A stretch of 64,000 nucleotides of DNA, from contig CM051455.1 in NCBI GenBank assembly GCA_028274465.1, positions 96,046,365-96,110,364 of the forward strand. Reading direction: 5' to 3'. The DNA is from Plantago ovata. Taxonomy: Eukaryota > Streptophyta > Magnoliopsida > Lamiales > Plantaginaceae. The notes under the pieces were generated by a model. The model worked only from the letters and a program-made list of their open reading frames with translations. It did no database searches and was not told the DNA's origin. Within the stretch, counting starts at the first letter, position 1. Each line of letters opens with the position of its first letter. Made by a program: the position numbers and the translations under genes. Positions 43,652 to 55,364 of this stretch are shown here, piece by piece.

Positions 43652-45429
43652 CGAAGAGGACTTTTTTGGCATATCGGTTCCCGATATAGCCTGTGTACGA
43701 ATAAGGCGAAAGACCCGCCAAGAACGGGAGTGGCTGGAGGACCAACCCCCAGTAAAAATACTTCTCGGGATGGGGTCCCCGATTCTGCTCCTCGAGCTCC
43801 AAGACCCAAGGGTCGGACTCATCGGGCAAGGGATGCTGGTCGGCTATCTTTCCTCTGAACATAAGATTGGGAACTCCCCACTCCGCCTCCTCCTCGCTCA
43901 TGTTAGGCAACTTCCTCTTCTTGATGTAGAAGTACCTATGGAACCATTTGTAACCCGAGGAGCTGGGAGCGTCCATAATGAAGCCCAATCCTGGCCGAGC
44001 ATTAAAGTAGTAGAAGTACTTGTTCCCGGAGCTCATCGAGACTCGGAAGAGTTGGTTGAAGTTATGAAAATTCAGCTCGATCCCTCTCTTCATGCAAAAG
44101 ACTCCAAATCAGACCAAGGTCCCGAAGGCACTCGGTACCAGTTGCCAAGGAGCGATCCCCAACGTGTTGAAGATGTCGCGGAAAGCATCGCAGAACGGAA
44201 GTATCCATCCTCGATCCAAGCTTAGGCAATGAACTGCCATGTACCCAGGGGGAGCATTGTAAAAAGTTTGGTCCTCCTTGGGCACGAGGATGTCAAATTT
44301 ATTCTCAGGAAGAGAATACTTCCATCTAAGGGTAGGAACCTCCTCGACTTTGACAGTGGAAGAGGTGGTCGGGATAATACCATCCTCGTTCTTCTCACCC
44401 TGCGGATCGGGGAGGTCAACCGTGCGGGCACTCTTCGTAAACTTTTTCTCAGCAGCCTTAGTGGTTTTAGGCTCTGGCTCCTCGACAACCTTGGCCTTCT
44501 TTGACTTACCGGAGCGAGAACGCTTGCTCGCTCTCTTCTTCGCCTTCTTCTTGTCGGCAGCCATCTGAGTAAGGCGCTTCTCATACTCCTGCTCCTCGAG
44601 TGGATTGGGTGCTCGGGTCTCACTCGGAAAAGTGAAATCTATCGTGGTCGGATCGATAGAGTGATAGCTAGTCTCCTCCTCGCGTGAGAATCTCTTCGCA
44701 TCTCTAATGGCCCTTCTTTGCCCTTCCGAGAAGGAAGGAGACCTAGTACTTGGACCAGCTTCATCCCGATTGGCATCTCCGATCTCCAAAGGAACTTCCT
44801 CCTCCTCCTCGTCGGTAATAACAACCCTCCTAGTGGTTTGAGGGGGAAATCTAACCCTCTTTGATGGAGGACTAGTCCGAGGAGAGGTAGCTTCATCATC
44901 CTCCTCACTCTCCTCCTCAGTCTCATCGCTATCGATGATCTGAACTGGGATAGGGGCCTTCCTGCGTTGGATCGAGTGCTCACCCTCCTCATAAAGTGCC
45001 AAGGCTAACTCCGGCCTCTCCGTGTCATCCATCTCCTCGATCCTGACTTCTGCAGGAGGTACCACATGAACCGCCCCATAGTTGCGGCCATGAATTTGGG
45101 CAGCGCGAGTAATTAACTCCGCGGACACACCAGGGTTGGAAGGACCACCCTCAGCCTCCGTCCGGTCGTCGATAAAATCATCATCCTCGGTACGACGCCT
45201 CTTTCGGGTAACAAGCTGATAGAGATCCTTCTCGCTCTCGGTCTCTTCATCCTCCTCCTCGGCAGCCTGCTCGCCACCTTGCTCGATATGAGGCTCCTCG
45301 GCAGCCTGCTCCATGGTATCATCCAGGAAGGTCGCCGATACGTCTGACGTATCAGGCGACGTAGTATGGTCGCTCCCATACTCTCCAGCGGCCGACTGGT
45401 TCTGGCTGTCGTCGCTCCTCTCGGACATC

Positions 45430-46081
45430 CTAAAGGTGGGCAAAGAAGAAATTAGGATGGTTTGTGATAGTCCGAGAGGTCCTTTTAGGTATATTCATTA
45501 CGTTCGACCTCCCGAACGGAGAAAAATCTCAAACGAAAGAAAAGAAGTTACTCTACAGTAAAGCATACATAGAGCGAAGAAGCATACATGGAGCGACCAA
45601 CCGCTCGAAGTATAAGTAAAGCGAGCAGCATACCCACATGCATATAAACAGATAAGAGCGAGCATGATAACGAGTAAACCGAGGAGTACACGAGCGACCA
45701 ACCGCTCGAAGAAACAGAGGATTCCTACAGTTACAGTTACGGCCTTATTCTAAGGAGGAGGCAACGGGGACATACAGCAAAGAAAATAAAGGCATAAGGG
45801 GGAACTACTCCTACGGCCATGCAAGTCGAATTGACACAATTCGATCCAATAAAAGTCTATCTAAAGGTCCATTTACAGCTTATTAGGTCCGATGCGGTTC
45901 TCAGGCCGTCATCCACCGGCAATTATTCAGATAACAACATTCCGGGAAGGCGAAATCAAAAAAGAAAAAACCGAGATACAAAGGGCGAAACCGGAAAGAA
46001 AAAGAGGAAACCGAAAAGCAAAAGAGCAGAAAAATTCAAGCAAAAAGAGAAGAAATTAAAGGCAAGTAATCGGAAACTTAC
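45430..46081 (-). other. Possible 5' UTR intron of antisense gene
   Basis: A strong donor CAA|GTAAGT at 46081 and an acceptor CTTTAG|G directly before the ATG at 45428 would remove 652 nt from the leader. This rests on the splice signals only. Confidence 0.35.
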
Positions 46082-46290
46082 TTGTTATTAAGTGGGTAAA
46101 GGTTTGAAACCGGAAAGGAAGCCGGAAAAGTCGAAAATTCGCCTGAAAATCGGATTCTGCACATCGGAAATTCTCCTCGCGCGCTACTTGTCTCGACCAC
46201 GTTGCTTGTCGATCTCAGAAACTCTCCTCGCTCTCTCTTTTTAGCTCTGAATATTCGGATTGCGAAAAGTGTGGAATGACCGAGTATTGA

Positions 46291-46300
46291 ACTATTTATA
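46291..46300 (-). promoter_or_regulatory. TATA box for element T antisense gene
   Basis: On the minus strand the sequence reads TATAAATAGT, upstream of the possible leader intron. The position fits an independent promoter for the antisense gene. Confidence 0.45.
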
Positions 46301-46610
46301 GAAGGGTATCTCGGGGATACGAAACGACGCGCCATCCGGATCGACCACGTGGCCAAGATCAACGGCCCAGATAACGGCCGCCTGGCGAATTACCCATTTT
46401 GCCCCCCACGCTCCCGCTCTGGCGCGGGCACAGTTTCCAATGTCGGCTCGAATTACCTAATCACAGTAGACAATTCGCAGCGCGAGCACCGCACTACTCG
46501 GACCAAAGATAGATCGACGACCATAATCTTTCCTCCCCGAGACCACACAAAGAAAAAGGTTAGAAAGGACAAAAATTCGACGGACACGTGGTTGGGGTTC
46601 GAGGAGCCGT

Positions 46611-47010
46611 TCTCACAAATATCTCTCCTCGAGATATTTTGCAAAAAGAAAGCGACAGGAAGTCATTCCATTCCTTTCTCACAAATATCTCTCCTCGAGA
46701 TATTTTGCTAAAAGAAAGCGGCAGGAAGTCATTCCATTCCTTTCTCACAAATATCTCTCCTCGAGATATTTTGCAAAAAGAAAGCGGCAGGAAGTCATTC
46801 CATTCCTTTATCACAAATATCTCTCCTCGAGATATTTTGCAAAAAGAAAGCGGCATGAAGTCATTCCATTTCCATTCCTTTCTCACAAATATCTCTCCTC
46901 GAGATATTTTGCAAAAAGAAAGCGGCAGGAAGTCATTGCATTCCTTTCTCACAAATATCTCTCCTCGAGATATTTTGCAAACAGAAAGAGGCAGGAAGTC
47001 ATTCCATTCC
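46611..47010 (+). repeat. Six tandem 66-bp repeats in element T 3' region
   Basis: Units start at 46611, 46677, 46743, 46809, 46881 and 46947, with a period of 66 bp except one of 72. Each contains a 7-bp hairpin ATATCTC/GAGATAT around an XhoI-like CTCGAG. Because 66 is a multiple of three, both strands show spurious open frames here. Tandem repeats in the 3' region of Tat elements are a known source of satellite DNA. Confidence 0.92.
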
Positions 47011-47266
47011 ACCAAGGAATACTTACCCGGATCCGATCTCTGCCCAGCAAACATACCTCTTTTCATACGGTCCGAGCAACGTCTGCTCGCACCCTATAAA
47101 AACGGGGGGGGGGGGGGGAGGGAGAGATAGGAGGAGGGAAAGATACCAAGGTGCGAATACGGAAATCTTTTTTCGCCCACTACTAGTCGAGGCTCTGCTC
47201 GACCTCTACTTCAACATAGTTCCTCAACTATCTTCTACAAAGATACTTGGAAACTAGGGGGACATA
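47011..47266 (+). other. Element T end of 3' region with poly-G and polypurine tract
   Basis: A G homopolymer of about 15 at 47104-47118 precedes a GGAGGGAGAGATAGGAGGAGG purine stretch. The polypurine tract ACTAGGGGGACATA lies directly before the 3' LTR. No gene is visible. Confidence 0.65.
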
Positions 47267-48013
47267 TGTTAGTGTTGAAATATGTCCAGTCCGCATGTAC
47301 GAACTGGAGCGGTCTAAGAGCGTGACAAAGCATCATAGGCCGTCCCTCAAGGGGCACGACCACACCCAAGTATGTCACTAAGGTGTGGACCGACCAAACA
47401 TAAGGTCCGACCATCACTGGGAGGACAACCCTCAAAATAAGCTCCTCACAAGGACAAAGCTGCCAGTGAGCTCGAGGAGCATCTCTCGGGCTCGAGGAGA
47501 CCTTACGTCAAGGTAACGCTCCTTGACAGAAACTGAGCAGGACACTACTCGCATCTTCCACGTACAAGGAAGGCACGAGGACCCTGAGCGACCAGCCATG
47601 GTTGCTCCCTTGGGCCAAGGCCCACGGACCTCCTTAATGGGCCTGGGCCGAGCAAGGCCTCAATCCTACCCGTACACGTGTCGCGATCCTACGCTACCGG
47701 AAGTTGAAAGGTCACAAGTATATAAAGGCCTCATTTACTCGTCAACAGTAGGCATCAATATCACCTCTCGACCATCACATTTACTACTCGTACTAGGGAA
47801 GCCTCACAACTCCCTACTCGTAAAGTCGCCTCTCCGGTCTGATACCTTACAGACCGGGCAAGAGACACTAACCCCCCCCCCTTAGTCCATTTCAGGTTCG
47901 AGGAAGCTACAAGAAGGCTCGTTTCCTATCTTAGAGGAACACTACATGAAGAAGAACTAGAAGATTAGTGATTTACTGCGAACTTAGAAAGAAACACGAA
48001 TTACCCTTCAACA
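47267..48013 (+). repeat. 3' LTR of element T
   Basis: A 747-bp LTR starting TGTTAGTG and ending CTTCAACA, with TSD ATCTC at 48014-48018. It preserves the uninterrupted site GTATATAAAGGCC into which B inserted in the other LTR. Confidence 0.93.
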
Positions 48014-50144
48014 ATCTCTTTGAAGTATCTTTGCTGACTTTCCTTATACTCGTGAAAAAGTTGACTTTGCTTGGTTTTGAAACCGAGTCCACTTTTCGGA
48101 GAATGCTGAGCTTTTGTGTCAGCAACCTTACTTGATTCAGGTTTGTCAGCAAAGGTCTTCTGATTACTTTTAGTAATCTTGCCTTTTGACTTAACAAATT
48201 GCTTTTCAGCAACTTGTTTGACGGAATGCTTCACATCATCCTTCTTCTTTTCAGTTTGCTTCATAGCTGTTTTCCTTTTAAAGTCTTGTTACTTTGAGTA
48301 GCAACGGCGGGCTTTATAGTCGTAGGTACTTGATTGCATGTTTCAGCAACCTTAGATTGACCAAACTTATAGAGTTCTGGTAGACCACTATCAGTAGCAC
48401 GTACAAAGGAAATCGGTGATTTGTCTTTACTCGAGATTTCTACGTCATCACCTTCATACGTTGCACCTAAACCTTCTTTCTGAGATGGATCTCTCAAATA
48501 AGAGTTTAGTTCAGTCAGCGTATTACTTGCGTCAGCATAAGATTTGAAATTGATTTTCATCTTTTTCATTTCTTGGATTTCAGCAACTAACTTTAGAATT
48601 GAGGACTGATATTCTTCCAATTCTAATGCCATTTGAGAATTCTTCTCTGTAGCTTCAGCAATCAACTTCTTAAGATGCCTTATTTCAGCATCCTTTTCTT
48701 CTGTCTCTTCCTTCAGCAAGACATACTTTGCAGTAGTCTGCTTGGTCAGAGTTTCGGCAATCTATAGTTTCTCTTGCTGTCTGCTCAGAGTTTTCTCAAA
48801 TCTTTCAATTTCTCGTTGAATCTTATCAAGGTCAATCTCGTCTTCACTTTCTGAGTCTGAGTCAGAGGTAGGGTTGTTTACCTGACCGGCCATAAGGAAG
48901 AACTCGTAGTTTGACACATCCGGGTAAGCTTCCATAGCTATTCCACAAACTTCTTTGCCAATCTCCACGTCTAGAGTGGCTTCTTCATCGTCAGTGTCTG
49001 AGCTTTCATCCTCACTGTCTTCGGAGCTAGTATCAATGCACAATGCATCGATTTTTGCTTGAAGCTTCTTGTTTTCTTCAGCAATAAAAGCTCTTTTGAA
49101 CTTCTTCTTCTTTTCAGCAGATTTGCCTTTCAGCAACGGGAAATTAGCTTTGAAGTGTCCAGGCTTTTTGCAGTAAAAACAGAGATCATTTCCAACTGCT
49201 GGTTCTTCTGATGAAGTTGCTTGCTGAGCTTGCTTGTTCAGCGATCTAGTCTCATTCTTGTACTTATGGTAGTTGTTACCAAGATGCTTTTTCAGCTTCT
49301 CTTTTGCTTTTCGCCTTTCAAGTTCCTTATTGATGAATTTCTTCATGTTTTTGACAACCAAAGAGTTTTCATCAGCATGCTCTTTATCATTCTTCTTTTC
49401 AGAAGATGACGGCTTTGCAGCAAGAGCAATGTTTAGCGATTTTTCAGCAAACACATTTTCTCTTTGCTTTGTCTCATAGTTGACAGTAGCAAAATGAGAG
49501 AACAACTCTGTTGGTGTAATATCTGGCATTCCTTGATTGTAATAGAAATTCTGAGTGTGGATCCATTCTTGATTCAGACTTCTGATGATGGTTTTCACCT
49601 TCTCAGGATCTGAGTAAAGATTTCCAACACCCAAGGCTGCCATTTCACTAACAAGAGTTGTGAATCTGAAGTCCAAGTCTTCCAGTGACTCGTTTGTACC
49701 TTGTTTAAAGCTTTGAAACTTTAATTTCAGTACTTCAAGTTTGTTTTCCTTGGTTTTGTCAGATCCAGCACAGAGATCTTGAACCATTTTCCAAGCTTCC
49801 TTAGCAGTTTTAGCACCCCACAGTTTGCACTGTATGGTATCCGGAGTTGATCGAATGATGATGTTTCTTGCTTGGCCATCAAGACGGAATCTCTTAGCTT
49901 CGTCAGAAGTCCATTCCTCTCTCGGTTTTGGCACAACGGTATCAACCGGTTCACCTAAGATAGTTTCCTTTCCAGCTTCATTAGTTTTGTGAGGAAAACC
50001 TCTTTCAACCTTAGTGATCTTGATAGGTCCATCATTAATGACAGTGACCATCTCATCACTAATGGCCTCAAGATGTAGCATCATGTTGTTTCGCCATTTT
50101 TCGTAGTTTTCCAGCTTCAGCAAGGGAGCATCTCCTAAAGACAT
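48014..50144 (-). pseudogene. gag: Element A gag, main part
   Basis: ATG at 50142-50144 (MSLGDAPLLKLENYEKW) is the gag start. The frame is open to a TAG at 48762-48764, where B has a CAA-type codon, and continues in frame to 48261. A 4-5-nt loss near 48265 then shifts the frame. It holds a Copia gag domain, a zinc knuckle C-x2-C-x4-H-x4-F in which the last Cys is replaced by Phe, an acidic stretch and a long coiled coil. Element T interrupts the coding sequence at 48013, and the rest is at 19767-20057. The protein would assemble particles. Confidence 0.87.
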
Positions 50145-50242
50145 CTTGTCAGCAAAGCACTACCAAACTGATCAAGTGAGAGTGATTTACGGAAAGCACC
50201 TAAGGGGATCTAGGTTCAGTGTTGAAGGTTAAAGAACCTCTG

Positions 50243-50254
50243 GCTCTGATACCA
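50243..50254 (-). other. Primer-binding site of element A (tRNA-iMet type)
   Basis: On the minus strand TGGTATCAGAGC lies two bases after the LTR, as in element B. Confidence 0.92.
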
Positions 50255-50256
50255 CT

Positions 50257-51829
50257 TGTTGGTCCCTTTAAACAACAAGAAAAGACTAGAGGGGGGGGGG
50301 GTGAATAGTCTTTTTAAACTTTCGTCGTTTAAAAACTTTCTCAGCAAGTGCTTATTACTTTTCAGTAATGAGTTTGCTGATACTTAACTCTCTCAGCAAG
50401 CACAAGTTACTTTACGGTAACTAGGTTTGCTGATACTTAAAATCAGAGAGCAGAAGTCTTTGATACAATAAGTTGTTTTTCATTAAATGAAGGTTTCAGC
50501 AAGTGATGTGAGTGACTGTACAGATAAATATGATTTGCTGAAAACTAAGTACAGTAAGTAAATCACACAAACACTTTTATAGTGGTATCTGAGAGTGGCG
50601 TAATCTCTCAACTAATCCACTTTGTCCTTTCTAGGACTGAATCCACTAAGATAAGTTTGAGGTTCCTTACAACACCTATCTAGAGCGATCCAAACAGAAA
50701 CCAAAGCACACTTTTCTTTGTCTCCAACCTAACTAGAGAACGTAACCTTGTTCTCCACCAAACTTGGTACTTTTAATCAGCAAAACTATGCTCGATTAAG
50801 TTCCCCCTGAATATCACGCCTAAAAGGGTGTATTTTCTGTTAGAGAGGTTTGGGATGGGATAACTTAATTATAACTTATTCAGTTACAGTAAGTAATCTA
50901 AGAAACAAAACTTTGAATACTTTGCAGTAAACAAGTTTGATTGTTTCTGGTGTCAAGACTTGTTCTTGATCGAAAGAAAGAAAGAACACTTAACTAATTT
51001 CTTAGCCGTGTAAGTTCTACTTTTTCACAAGTAGCTTTTTCAAGCTTTAAGTCTTGGAACGGATCAATGGCAGTAGGAGTATTGAAAGGTATGTGAGTTT
51101 AAGCACAAGTGAGAGTATGATCACGTTGTTGACACACTTCATCTCTTTCCCGGATGACCTCTATTTATAGTGAAATAAGGAGCCGTTTGAATTTCAAATT
51201 CTAAGGCTTTTGTTCCTTAAAATGTCACTATCTTGCTTTTGTACTTTCAGCAGCGTCCTTGTTTGTCTTCTAGTCTTCATGTCCTTCGCGTGCATGCTTT
51301 GCATTTAATGCTTATTTGAATAAAATTCAAAGAGTAACATTGGAGCGCAAATGCAAGTACTTTCAGCAAGAGGTCACATATGTTCTATCAGCAAGTGGTC
51401 AGTCTCAGTTTCAGCAAGCACAACCTACTCTGTCATATATATTTTCACTTATGCAAGTTGTTGCTGAAGTTTCCACTTTCTGAGCAACATGTGCCTTTGT
51501 AGATACCAGTCTTCAGAAATCTTCTAGTCTTCAGATCTTCAAAATCTTCAAGATTCTGAGCGGTTATAAATGCTTCAATAGTTTGTTTGTAAAAACAAAG
51601 TACATCATCAACAAATGTTTCAATAGGTTGTATTTCTTTTCAGAAAACAAGATACATCATAGGCGGTAAAATCAACCTATCTAGCACCCAATCTAAGTCT
51701 TCAGCAAACGTTCCTCTTTTACAATGTCCTTAAAATTCTAAATTCCTATGGACCTTAAGAGTACTAGTTACTGGACTTTCCTTAATTTAGCATGGTTAAT
51801 TGCTCATCAAAATTACAAGTTTCCTAACA
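50257..51829 (-). repeat. 5' LTR of element A
   Basis: A 1,573-bp LTR, TGTTAGGAAAC to CCAACA on the minus strand. It has about two U3 repeats where B has five, which accounts for most of the length difference. The poly-C hairpin is at 50279-50315. The CATAC at 51830-51834 should be the right TSD; the left copy is outside the window. Confidence 0.9.
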
Positions 51830-52447
51830 CATACTATCACCAACTAGAAATTTAGCTACTCATATCAAAAACGTAATCAACAATAGCAATCATAGATGAA
51901 AACATGGTTGAATTGAAAGATAGAGTGCAAAAAATAGTGAGATACAAAGTTATCACCGAGGGTTGTCAATCTCCGGTGAATTGCTAAACTCACAAAGATC
52001 TAGCAAGGTGAGATCAATAGATGTCCAAATCTCTACCTTGATGCTCCAAAACGCTAAGGAAAAGTAGTTCTAAGTCAAAGAAAACCCATAACAAGCTCTA
52101 GGGTTTATGTCTGCAAAAGTATGACTCAAGTTATGAAAATTCGCAACTTTTACAAATTATATATATCAGCCCCGTAACAGCACCAGGTGGTGCGCCTGAC
52201 ACCAGTTGGACCGCCTGGGGTGCCAGGCGGTGCGCCTCGCACGGGCTGAGACTTTGAGCTCCGAAACTTGGTCTTTTGGCCTGGAAACACATCCCGATAC
52301 TCCTTGACATACCACGGGTGATCTCGTTGCACCAAAACTTCAATGGAAACGTGACACTATTCTAACAAAATGCACTAAAATGCATACAAGAGGATAGCTA
52401 AATTGGTGAAAAAGAACCGAATGAAAGTGTAAAAAACACTGTCATCA
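51830..52447 (-). mobile_element. Family Y LTR, reversed, partial (host of element A)
   Basis: Read on the minus strand, it begins TGATGACAG at 52447 and matches the first 600-700 bp of the Y LTRs. It has a GC-rich hairpin block (about 52170-52250) before a TATA run (52157-52167) and ends at GAGTAGCTAAATTTCTAGTTGG where element A entered. The rest lies left of A, outside the window. Whether it is solo or part of a full element cannot be seen. Confidence 0.82.
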
Positions 52448-54991
52448 GTTTGTAAACTAGTACATAACTGAGTATTGCACTTCTAAAGGCATACAACATC
52501 AGTTATCCTCAGTAAGGACACCTCAACAAAATGGTGTTGCTGAAAGGAAGAATCGTACCCTTAAGGAAGCAGCTAGAACAATGCTTGCTGACACTGAAAA
52601 AGTGAAGCTTATTGGGTTGAAGCGATTAATACCGCCTGCTATACTCAAAATAGATGTTTGATAACTAAGGAATACAACAAAACTCCCTCTGAGTTATTTG
52701 TTGGAAGACCTCCTAATATCACTCATCTAAGAGTATTCGGTTGCAAATGCTTTGTTCTTAACAATGGTAGAGAATATTTAAGGACATTTCAACCAAAGGC
52801 AGATGAAGCGATATTTCTTGGCTACTCCTTACATAACAAAGCTTATAGAATTTACAACAAAAAGGCACAAAAGATTGAAGAATCAGTGCATGTTGTATTC
52901 TATGAAAAGACACAAGGAGTCCCCGCCGAAGAAGAAATATCATCATGTATGAAGAAACTATTCATACACGAGCAAAGAACTGATTCCAATGCTGGAAATG
53001 TGAATTCTATTGAACTTAATGATGATTATAACAATGACACTCCAACTCCAAGTCATGTCAAGATAAATGTAGTTCATGATAAGGAATTCCCGGCTAAAGA
53101 CGCAGTTACTCTAGATGTTGCTTAAACTACGCAACTTCCTGTGTCTGCTGATGAGTTATCTCAAACCAGCAATGTTGAACAAGTAGTTGCTGATGAACCA
53201 ATTCCAGCAGAGACAAAACCAGATACCAGTATTACTGAACAAGTACATGCTGAAGAGTCACATGATGAAACACAAACATATCCAGATCCAAAGAGCAGAA
53301 AACCTGTTAACAAATGGATTAGAGATCATCCCTCTAAGGATATGATTGGTGATATTGACAAACGCCAACTGACTAGATTCAAAGTATCTACCAATCAAGA
53401 ACTTTCTGAAGAAGCAATTGTTGTTGAGGTAGAAGCTTTGTTCTCTTGCTTTGTTTCAGAAATTGGGCCCAAAACCATAGAAGAAGCTTTAAAGCATTTT
53501 GAATGGATCGAGGCAATGCAAGAGGAACAGGATCAATTTGAAAGGAACAATGTCTGGAAACTTGTACCCCTTGCTGAAGGCAAGAAAGCAATTGGTACAA
53601 AGTGGGTGTTCAGAAACAAGCTGAGTGAGTCTGGTGAAGTAATAAGGAACAAAGCACGTTTAGTTGCTCACGGTTACTATCAGACTGAAGGATTGGACTA
53701 TGATGAGTCTTATGCACCAGTTGCAAGATTGGATGCAATTAGACTTTTCTTGGCCTTTGCTGCTCACAATGACTTCATTGTTTATAAAATGGATGTTAAA
53801 AGTGCATTCTTAAATGGTGAACTTGCTGAAGAAGTCTATTTGGAACAACCCTTGGCTTTGAACTTTCCTCAGAAACCAAGATGGTATACAAGCTTCAGAA
53901 AGCTGTATAAGGTCTAAAGCCAGCACCAAGAGCTTGGTATGATACCTTAGCTTAGTTCTTGCTGGATAATGGTTTCAAGAAAGGTGAAGTTGACAAAACT
54001 TTGTTTACCATGAACCATGATGGTAAAATACTCTTAGTTCAGATTTATGTGGATAACATAATATTTGGATCTAAGGACAAGCAACTTTGTGATGATTTTG
54101 CCAAACTCATGACAAACAAATTTGAAATAAGTATGATGGGTAAATTGAATTATTTCCTAGGATTGCAAGTCAAGCAACTCAAGGATGGAATATTCATAAA
54201 TCAAGCAAAGTATGCAAAGGAAATGCTCATAAAGTTTAGGATCAAAGAGGAAGAAAAACCTGAAAAGATCCCTATGAGTGTTGGTACCAAATTGGGCTAT
54301 ACTAAAGAAGATAAGTGTGTTAAAGAACACAAGTATAGGAAGCTCATTGGTTCCTTGTTGTATTTAACAGCAAGTAGACCTGACATTCAGTATGCTGTTT
54401 GTGTGTGTGAAAGATTCCAATCTGATCCAAGAGAATCACACTACAAAAAGGCACTTAAGATACTGAAATATGTCAAAGGTACAATCAATGTTGGATTATG
54501 GTATCCTAAAGATTCTGGACTAGAATTGGTTGGTTATTCTGATGCTGATCATGGAGGATCAACTCTTGATAGAAAAAGTACTTCTGGAACTTGTCAGTTT
54601 CTAGGTACTAGATTAATATCATGGTTCAGCAAGAAGCAAACCTGTGTTGCCAATTCATCCACTGAATCTGAGTACATTGCGGCTAGATGTTGCACAGCTC
54701 AAATCCTATGGATTCAACAACAATTAAGAGATTATGGTATTTCTGCAAAGAAAACATCAATCTTTTATGATAATACAAGTGCTATTGCTATCACGCAATA
54801 AGTTCCACTCAAGGACAAAGCACATTGATATTAGACATCAGTTCATTAGAGATCATGTGGAAAAAGGAGACATGGAGGTTGTGAAAGTAGGTACTGATGA
54901 TCAACTTGCTGACATCTTTACCAAGCCCCTACGAGATAATAGATTCGCAATGCTAAGGTATAACCTTGAATTGATTGAACTACCTCAATAG
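52448..54991 (+). pseudogene. pol: Element C pol: integrase end, reverse transcriptase, RNase H
   Basis: An in-frame TAG lies near 52460 (Gln codon in B) and a frameshift near 52600. The frame is read again from 52658 (VGRPPNITHLRVFGCK), stopped by TAA near 53123, and open from 53141 to 53917 with the RT start. A shift near 53865 and a TAG near 53955 follow. The piece 53959-54801 has YVDN where YVDD is expected, so a catalytic Asp is lost. RNase H motifs SDADHGG and STESEY remain. A short deletion near 54800 shifts the end (to 54991, LIELPQ). It cannot make active enzyme. Confidence 0.87.
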
Positions 54992-55088
54992 TAAGTGATA
55001 CAATTGGCAGATTGTTGAAACAAGCATTTAGCAAGCCAATGTATGCTTACATGTATAAATCTCTTTCCACTGATTTCCTCTAAAAGAA

Positions 55089-55364
55089 ATGATAGTTCAC
55101 TACATGATTGCTGAAACAGGCATTCAGCAAGTAATTCAGGCACTTGATCACTTGCTGAGATGGGCACTCAGTAAGAGAAAAACTTTAAGGATTGCTGAAA
55201 CGGGCATTCAGACAATCAAAGATACTGAAACAGGTATTCAAGTATCAAAGGAAAAATCTGAGACGGGAACTCAGCAAAGAGCAAGAACACTTCTCGGATT
55301 TTACCAAAGGATATCTCAATATAAAAAGAATTTGCTGAGACGGAAACTCAGAAATGTCTTTTAA
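55089..55364 (+). CDS. Small conserved ORF between pol and third ORF (element C)
   Basis: A 91-codon ORF, the counterpart of 6373-6645 in A, from the same ATG. MIAETGIQQVI and RIAETGIQTIKDTETGIQV are shared. No domain is recognised. The coding status is uncertain because the underlying DNA is a degenerate tandem repeat. Confidence 0.3.
   Translation: MIVHYMIAETGIQQVIQALDHLLRWALSKRKTLRIAETGIQTIKDTETGIQVSKEKSETGTQQRARTLLGFYQRISQYKKNLLRRKLRNVF

Larger units (their letters stand above)
42134..45428 (-). pseudogene. Element T antisense gene: gypsy-type transposon-domain protein, apparently spliced
   Basis: The minus-strand ATG at 45426-45428 (MSERSDDSQN) starts a frame through acidic and basic low-complexity sequence to a domain resembling the putative gypsy-type transposon domain (PF04195 type): YNAPPGYMAVHCLSLDRG, then PFCDAFRDIFNTLGIAPWQL. 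A single TGA at 44109-44111 interrupts it. The frame then continues with YKWFHRYFYIKKRKLP. Two clean GT-AG gaps follow: 43511-43651 and about 42987-43065. After them comes a coiled-coil exon (EDLEKKLRASETRV) and an acidic C-terminal tail ending at 42134. Extra ORFs in this position, in either orientation, are known from Tat elements. The function is unknown. Confidence 0.75.
20058..48013 (+). mobile_element. Tat-lineage Gypsy element T
   Basis: Two LTRs starting TGTTA and ending CTTCAACA bound the element, with the perfect TSD ATCTC. The 5' LTR is split by element B. The internal part (34882-47266) has a TGGCGCCGTCTGTGGG PBS, gag with the CKFH...GH...EC motif, protease, RT, two RNase H domains and integrase. 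It then has a long 3' region with an antisense gene and tandem repeats. Dual RNase H and a long variable 3' region are hallmarks of the Tat lineage of Ty3/Gypsy. The LTRs differ by eye at fewer than ten substitutions plus one indel of about 52 bp, so the insertion is recent. Several nonsense and frameshift mutations make it inactive. Confidence 0.92.
1..51829 (-). mobile_element. Sirevirus-like Copia element A (SIRE/Maximus type), 3' end outside window
   Basis: This element runs on the minus strand from its 5' LTR (50257-51829) through a tRNA-iMet-type PBS, gag, pol and a third ORF that leaves the window at position 1. Three later insertions split it: T in gag (20058-48013), N between integrase and RT (8621-18251) and a solo LTR upstream of the third ORF (4741-6032). 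Removing each insertion and one TSD copy rejoins the interrupted sequence with good similarity to copies B and C. The Copia order (integrase before RT), the iMet PBS and the long ORF after pol indicate the SIRE/Maximus lineage. The element carries several nonsense and frameshift mutations, so it is inactive as it stands. Its 3' LTR must lie left of the window. Confidence 0.9.

Noticed and set aside
42134-45428. Antisense ORFs as shadows of a sense-strand gene
   Set aside because: The sense strand here has no domain-bearing frame, while the antisense frames hold a recognisable domain, a coiled coil and splice signals, so they were kept as a gene.
46611-47010. Regular repeats with dyad symmetry, CRISPR-like at first glance
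   Set aside because: Units are contiguous 66-mers without unique spacers, inside a plant retrotransposon.
46560-47130. Long open frames on both strands repeating NISPRDILQKES or the reverse-strand equivalent
   Set aside because: They arise from 66-bp tandem repeats whose length is a multiple of three; there is no domain, and both strands are open equally.
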